Positions 59,410 to 64,000 of a DNA stretch of 64,000 nt are shown piece by piece. A program made the translations under genes and the position numbers. This DNA is from Acinetobacter geminorum (GTDB lineage Bacteria; Pseudomonadota; Gammaproteobacteria; Pseudomonadales; Moraxellaceae), in NCBI RefSeq assembly GCF_013009345.1, contig NZ_JABELE010000005.1, forward strand, positions 1-64,000. Direction: 5' to 3'. How positions within the stretch are numbered: position 1 is the first letter of the stretch; each line of letters begins with the position of its first letter. Below the pieces are notes generated by a model, which did not search any database, was not told where the DNA came from, and saw only the letters and a program-made list of their open reading frames with translations.

Positions 59410-60477
59410 TTATTTCACCATAGACTCTATTCGATCAAGCTCCCACACCCCACCTGCTGCCAAGCCTTTGCACATACCTGTCCACATATTCTTAGTATGT
59501 ACAAAACTCTTGCCATCCCACACCCATTCTTCACTTACCCAGCAGTCTCCAATGCCTCTTCCCTTTTGAGCACTACTGATCATACCGCTATCAAAATCTG
59601 AAGCGGATTCAGTCACAAACGCGGCCTTACCATTTAATGACTCATCTAGCACCCAAGCGCCATACCCTTCGTTATAGGCGCCTCTCCAGCACAACGTAGT
59701 CGCCAGAACTTTCTTATTGGTTAGTTTATATAGCTCAATTTTCTGTGGTTCAGCTCCATCGCTATTACCACTATAAACACCTTCACAAAAACCGTCTTCT
59801 TTCGGATTCGGTTTAGCAGCCATCAAACTACGGTGTATTGCTTGGTACTGTTTATTTTTAGGCTGTAAAGTTAAATAAGGTTTGTTTGAAGTCTTAATAC
59901 GTTTAACAAGTAGTTTTGGCTCAGGCATAAGCACTTTGGCTTCATTGGCGCTGCCCTTTTTAACCAAAGCACCAACAGTTCCGATACGCTTCTGAAAATC
60001 ATCCATTTTTAATAACACAGCAGTCATTCCAGCATCAGAAATTTTCCATTCATGCTGCGCATTTTTAAATAAAATTTCGGTCTTCTGTTTGGATTGCTGT
60101 AGTAGAGCATTGACTTGCGAGCTGTTCAGTTTACCCATAAGTGGTAACTCAGTACCATCTACACTCACAGCGCCTAAATCTTTGCCATTTATATAAAAAT
60201 GAATATTTTTAAGCTGGTTTGCTGGCATGCTTTGTTCATAGTCTGACAAAGCAAATTCAATCTGCACAGGTTGTTTTGGGCCAGCTTTACGTGTTAATAA
60301 AATTGAAGCAGGATTGTCACCATTTTCCTCGTTTTGATAACCTGCTGCCTTACAGGTGCCTGTATTACTGCAAGAGATTTCCCACTCTTGGTGAGAAAAT
60401 GAAATACCTTTGATATCTTGAGCAAAACTATAAGAACTTATTACTGCCAAACAACCAATTGAAAGTATATTTTTCAT
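59410..60477 (-). CDS. DUF1176 exported protein
   Basis: The 355-aa protein has a signal peptide (MKNILSIGCLAVISSYSFA) and the DUF1176 pattern (WEISCSNTGTCKAAGYQNE, then CWRGAYNEGYGAWVLDES). Four or more cysteines suggest disulfides. Function unknown. No link to the neighbour is visible. Confidence 0.75.
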   Translation of the reverse strand: MKNILSIGCLAVISSYSFAQDIKGISFSHQEWEISCSNTGTCKAAGYQNEENGDNPASILLTRKAGPKQPVQIEFALSDYEQSMPANQLKNIHFYINGKDLGAVSVDGTELPLMGKLNSSQVNALLQQSKQKTEILFKNAQHEWKISDAGMTAVLLKMDDFQKRIGTVGALVKKGSANEAKVLMPEPKLLVKRIKTSNKPYLTLQPKNKQYQAIHRSLMAAKPNPKEDGFCEGVYSGNSDGAEPQKIELYKLTNKKVLATTLCWRGAYNEGYGAWVLDESLNGKAAFVTESASDFDSGMISSAQKGRGIGDCWVSEEWVWDGKSFVHTKNMWTGMCKGLAAGGVWELDRIESMVK

Positions 60478-60601
60478 TATTTCATGTCTCGATTGGTCTG
60501 TTTTATTATGAAGTTAATAATAGCGTTAAATTTTGAGTTACCGTCTAGTTTAAAAGAATATGTTAGATTTATATAAGATTTAAATTGATTACTTTCTAAA
60601 A

Positions 60602-61351
60602 ATGAAAAAACTGAATTTTTTATTATTTACTGCATTTACCTGTCTAACCTCATCTGCTTATGCAGAAGTAAAAAGTTTTACACCCCATTTCCCCAAATTT
60701 TATAGCTCTGCTGCAACCCGCAAAGCAGACAATCAGTTCTACACTCTAGGAGAGGCAAAATTTTTAAACGGCGTTACAGTTCCGTTTTATGGTGTTACTG
60801 CACAGAACCCAATAGAGGATGGTTTACTTAAAGATTTTGAAAAATGCACGCCTAAAAGCTGCCGTTTTAATTTTCAACTCGATGCTCAACATGCCAAGCA
60901 ACTCAAGCTTCTTGCATTACCTGAAACAGATTTAGTGCTCGTTCCAAGAAATTGGCAAGATGTGCAAGCAAATGCAGGTGCGTATGGAACTGGTTTTGCT
61001 CTAATAATGAGTCCAGATCAGAAGCAAGCAATAAAACTTTACGACTCTTCATTTTGCGTTGGATGTGGCTTACCGAATGCAACGCTTTATTTTCCCGAAC
61101 TATTAAAAGAAAGTCTGGAAAATGAATTTGGCGGATTTAAAGATCCTAAAAAACTCATCCATATTGTTCACCCATCTAAAAAAGTGGCTTTTTTTAGTTA
61201 TCAAATTCCACAAGTGAACAATAAAACCCATGGCATTGCCAAATATTATGATGAAGACACTTTTAACTATAAAGAAATTCAAGTCACCTTAGATAAATCC
61301 CAACAATCTTTAGTTGGCCCTATCCTTAATTTTTATAATGCAACACACTAA
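60602..61351 (+). CDS. Exported hypothetical protein
   Basis: The 249-aa protein has a signal peptide (FLLFTAFTCLTSSAYA), then GVTVPFYGVTAQNPIEDGLL and SSFCVGCGLPNATLYFPELL. Divergent from the DUF1176 gene. No family is recognised. Confidence 0.68.
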   Translation: MKKLNFLLFTAFTCLTSSAYAEVKSFTPHFPKFYSSAATRKADNQFYTLGEAKFLNGVTVPFYGVTAQNPIEDGLLKDFEKCTPKSCRFNFQLDAQHAKQLKLLALPETDLVLVPRNWQDVQANAGAYGTGFALIMSPDQKQAIKLYDSSFCVGCGLPNATLYFPELLKESLENEFGGFKDPKKLIHIVHPSKKVAFFSYQIPQVNNKTHGIAKYYDEDTFNYKEIQVTLDKSQQSLVGPILNFYNATH

Positions 61352-61368
61352 TCCAATACTTATAAAAA

Positions 61369-61390
61369 AACCCGCTTTCGCGGGCTTTTT
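61369..61390. terminator. Bidirectional terminator
   Basis: CCCGC-TTTC-GCGGG forms a tetraloop stem with T-runs on both strands. Confidence 0.85.
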
Positions 61391-61392
61391 TT

Positions 61393-62589
61393 TTACTTGT
61401 GTAATATCGATTCAAAAGCTTTTAAACGCTTATAAATTGAAAGCAATTCAATAATCGTTTTCCATGAACTAATTAAATATTGGAAGGATTCACGAACCTT
61501 ATCGAATACACCACCAATTTGGTTAATCAAGCCTAACGTCATCTTCCCACTTGCAATTGCAGGAAATAAAACAACTAGACTATATAAAATATCTAATTGC
61601 TTATACCAAGTTGCTACCAAGTTAAAGTAAGCATAATGAAAATAGAGGCGGAAGTAGTTTTTACGAACTCTGCTAAATAGTTCTTTTAAAGTAGCTGGTC
61701 TTGCACGCTCTGCATGATCTTCACCATAAACTAATTCTTTACGATAAGCCGCTTCTACTTTTTGATTATTAAATTGGAGTCCAGGTAATTTAATACCAAC
61801 CACCATTAAAAGAACAGTACCAAAAGCAGCCCATACAATTGCAGCCCATACTAGAGAATGTTCTAGTTCACCAACAATTGGTAAAACAGGAACATGTTTA
61901 GACAGTTGAAATAAAATAGGTAAAAAGGCAATTAAGATCATAACAGCTTTCACCAGTTCAACGCCTAAGTCTTCCATAATGGTTGCAAAGCGCATAGTGT
62001 CTTCTTGCACACGCTGTGAAGCCCCCTCGATATGACGAAGCTTTTCCCAATGTTCTGTGTAATATTCATTCATTGCTGTACGCCAGCGGAATACATAATG
62101 GCTTGTAAAAAAGGCATTAATCACAGCAAGAGTCACAGCCACCATAGCAATATAAAGAAAGACCATTGTCTCACTATATAATGCTGAGAGGTCTCCTCCG
62201 CCATCCGAAAGCATTTTTTGAATTAAATCCCAAAATGGTACATACCATGCATTAATCGCAACACTGACTTGAACACCAAACCAAATATTAAACAAAATAA
62301 ATGCGGAACCCCACACTGACCAACCCTGCCATGGATTATTAGAAACAATTTTCCAAAATCCAGCAAAGAGCGCAGTAGAGATTAAAAACCAGACATAAAA
62401 CCATAAGAAAGTTGGAGACCAAAAACGGCTCACACCCACTGGTAGTTGAGCATCATGATAGCCTTGAGGAAACCCGATAAAAGTTCCCCACGTGTTTCCA
62501 CCTGAATACCAAAGCATCATATTGAGTGCGATCCAAATGACCGCAGATATAAAGAAATACCGTGGTGATGGAAAAAATGATTTGAACAT
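61393..62589 (-). CDS. sbmA: SbmA/BacA-like peptide uptake transporter
   Basis: The 398-aa protein has the SbmA layout: several TM helices, FRWRTAMNEYYTEHWEKLRH, GASQRVQEDTMRFATIMEDL and a C-terminal SSWKTIIELLSIYKRLKAFE. It imports peptides and glycopeptide antibiotics through the inner membrane. It ends at the hairpin shared with the 249-aa gene. Confidence 0.85.
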   Translation of the reverse strand: MFKSFFPSPRYFFISAVIWIALNMMLWYSGGNTWGTFIGFPQGYHDAQLPVGVSRFWSPTFLWFYVWFLISTALFAGFWKIVSNNPWQGWSVWGSAFILFNIWFGVQVSVAINAWYVPFWDLIQKMLSDGGGDLSALYSETMVFLYIAMVAVTLAVINAFFTSHYVFRWRTAMNEYYTEHWEKLRHIEGASQRVQEDTMRFATIMEDLGVELVKAVMILIAFLPILFQLSKHVPVLPIVGELEHSLVWAAIVWAAFGTVLLMVVGIKLPGLQFNNQKVEAAYRKELVYGEDHAERARPATLKELFSRVRKNYFRLYFHYAYFNLVATWYKQLDILYSLVVLFPAIASGKMTLGLINQIGGVFDKVRESFQYLISSWKTIIELLSIYKRLKAFESILHK

Positions 62590-62771
62590 TGAGCGTGGAT
62601 ATCCCTATATTTCTTCAAATTTACAATGAAAGGAATACTAAAACCTAAACCTTAAAATTGTGAAGGGTAAAGTTTAGAGAATTGTCAGTTTTTCCTATTC
62701 CATTGAAGGATTTGATCGTTTTTTTGTAAATTAATCCCTTTTTTGGCAATTTAATCCATTTAAATTACCTT

Positions 62772-62799
62772 GTCTATGACTCTTGATAGAGTCATAGAC
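62772..62799. repeat. Perfect 12-bp inverted repeat between sbmA and ilvA-like
   Basis: GTCTATGACTCT and AGAGTCATAGAC with a TGAT loop. No T-run follows on the minus strand; GGCTTTTAT follows on plus. May be an operator or a weak terminator. Confidence 0.7.
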
Positions 62800-62826
62800 G
62801 GCTTTTATAACACAGTGATACAGAGA

Positions 62827-64000
62827 TTAAATCTCTTCCTTACGAACAATATAGCCTTCTAATTGCATTGCTTGAATAAGCAAATCTAGGTCCGAGGCAC
62901 TTTTTAATTCGACATCAACGCTCACAGCGCTTTCTTTGGCACGGCTTGTTGCCGCAAAGCGTTCATGACGCAGCTCATAAATATTACCGCCCTGCTCAGC
63001 AATAATGGCTGTTAAACGAGCTAAGGCACCTGGATTATCAGGTAATTCAACACGAATACGAACCATACGGCCTGTACGAGTTAAATGGCGTTGTAATACA
63101 GAGACCATAACACGTGTATCAATATTGCCACCTGACAGAACCACACCTAATTTATGACCTAAAAACAGATCGGGACGCGACATAATTGCAGCAATACCTG
63201 TCGCCCCTGCTCCTTCACATACTGTTTTTTCAATATTAAGTAACAGCGCAATTGCCTCTTCAATCATGTCTTCAGTGACAACAACAATGTCATCAACATA
63301 TTCTTTAGCAACTTGGGTCGTAAGCTCACCTGGAGTTTTTACCGCAATACCTTCAGCAACTGTAGAGCCCATTGAAACGGCATGTTGATAATTACAAAGT
63401 AGTTTTGCCATACTTGGGTATACAACTGATTGTACCCCAATAATTTTTATTTTTGGATTGATCGCCTTAGCAGCAATTGCAATACCAGAAATTAAACCAC
63501 CACCACCAATTGGCACAACCAGAATATCCAGATCAGGCACAGCTACAAGCATTTCAAGTGCAATAGTTCCCTGACCTGCAATAATTTCAGCATCATCAAA
63601 TGGGTGGATAATCGTTAAAGATTCTTCTTGTGCAACACGGTGCATTTCAGCAGCAGCTTCTGAAAAGTCCTGCCCATGCAAAATAACGCGTGCACCATAC
63701 TCACGTACTCGTTGTACCTTAACGTTTGGTGTCGATTTCGGCATCACAATGGTCGCGGTCACACCTGTCCGCTGAGCATGGTAGGCTACACCTTGGGCGT
63801 GGTTGCCTGCCGAAGCTGCAATAACACCATGTTGCTTTTCTTGCTCAGATAAACACAACAGTTTATTTAGAGCACCCCGCTCTTTAAATGAAGCTGTAAA
63901 TTGTAAGTTTTCAAATTTCAACCACATCTCAGCCCCTAAGGTTTTAGAAATGGTTTCTGAGAAAACAAAGGGAGTTTTTACAACTAAACCTTCCAAACGC
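62827..64000 (-). CDS. Threonine ammonia-lyase with ACT domain (partial, runs off right edge)
   Basis: At least 389 residues are visible; the true start lies beyond the window because the frame is open to the edge. PLP region: FKERGALNKLLCL (Lys) and GGGGLISGIAIAAKAINPKI. C-terminal ACT domain (MVRIRVELPDNPGALARLTA). The layout is the TdcB/IlvA single-ACT type that deaminates threonine (and serine). Catabolic or biosynthetic role cannot be told. Confidence 0.88.
   Translation of the reverse strand, partial: RLEGLVVKTPFVFSETISKTLGAEMWLKFENLQFTASFKERGALNKLLCLSEQEKQHGVIAASAGNHAQGVAYHAQRTGVTATIVMPKSTPNVKVQRVREYGARVILHGQDFSEAAAEMHRVAQEESLTIIHPFDDAEIIAGQGTIALEMLVAVPDLDILVVPIGGGGLISGIAIAAKAINPKIKIIGVQSVVYPSMAKLLCNYQHAVSMGSTVAEGIAVKTPGELTTQVAKEYVDDIVVVTEDMIEEAIALLLNIEKTVCEGAGATGIAAIMSRPDLFLGHKLGVVLSGGNIDTRVMVSVLQRHLTRTGRMVRIRVELPDNPGALARLTAIIAEQGGNIYELRHERFAATSRAKESAVSVDVELKSASDLDLLIQAMQLEGYIVRKEEI

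Noticed and set aside
1..64000. CRISPR arrays, insertion sequences and transposase genes
   Set aside because: No regularly spaced repeats or transposase motifs were seen in the window.

Overview
The window is Acinetobacter chromosome, most like the A. baumannii group: low GC, a wax ester synthase/DGAT, a PA1571-family small protein, and the mreBCD-maf-rng and gatCAB clusters. Identification is from gene content only. Bases 1 to about 36,230 are a lambdoid siphophage prophage cut by the left edge; bases 36,240-64,000 are ordinary host genes.

Prophage layout. Late and replication genes run on the minus strand. From about 30,070 downwards come cro, a cII-like gene, an O-like initiator with an internal iteron cluster, a DnaB helicase, small early genes with a Dam-type methyltransferase, a RuvC-like nuclease, a possible Q antiterminator, a homing-endonuclease-like gene, tRNA-Ser(GCU), an HNH protein, NinB, TerS/TerL, portal, MuF-like protein, scaffold, capsid, connectors, a second homing-like gene, tail terminator, tail tube, G/GT with a lambda-type GGGAAAG slip site, tape measure, and M/L/K/I-like tip genes. 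Lysis genes, the J-like tip protein and the integrase are not in the window. An Arc/AntA/lipoprotein island interrupts the tail operon at 7.6-10.1 kb.

Immunity region. The plus strand carries a LexA-like CI repressor, a 71-aa protein, HicA/HicB and a GvpU-like protein. Two control regions, 30,098-30,163 and 32,586-32,647, each hold three related 14-bp operator-like sites over a promoter (lambda OR/PR and OL/PL logic). The PL-type operon (32,720-36,098) encodes small proteins, a Sak4-like ATPase, a DUF551-like protein, a methyltransferase and an AlpA/Xis-like protein. The right end is a tRNA-Arg(UCU)-like 3' fragment (putative attR).

Host region. The genes are hchA, a quinone oxidoreductase with an AraC regulator, uppP, a PaaX-like regulator, a fatty-acid desaturase, an AraC regulator divergent from a flavodoxin-fold oxidoreductase, a FadL-family porin, thrH, a CysH-type APS reductase, wax/DGAT, rng-maf-mreDCB divergent from gatCAB, a DJ-1 protein, exported unknowns, sbmA and a threonine ammonia-lyase cut by the right edge.

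Most unusual observations: zinc-module repeat proteins with a GIY-YIG-like end in a 4-module and a 2-module version; an apparently circularly permuted M23 domain in the tape measure; a 47-aa gene echoing the tape-measure C-terminus; two-promoter Arc control of an antirepressor inside the tail operon; and several short genes with good ribosome sites.
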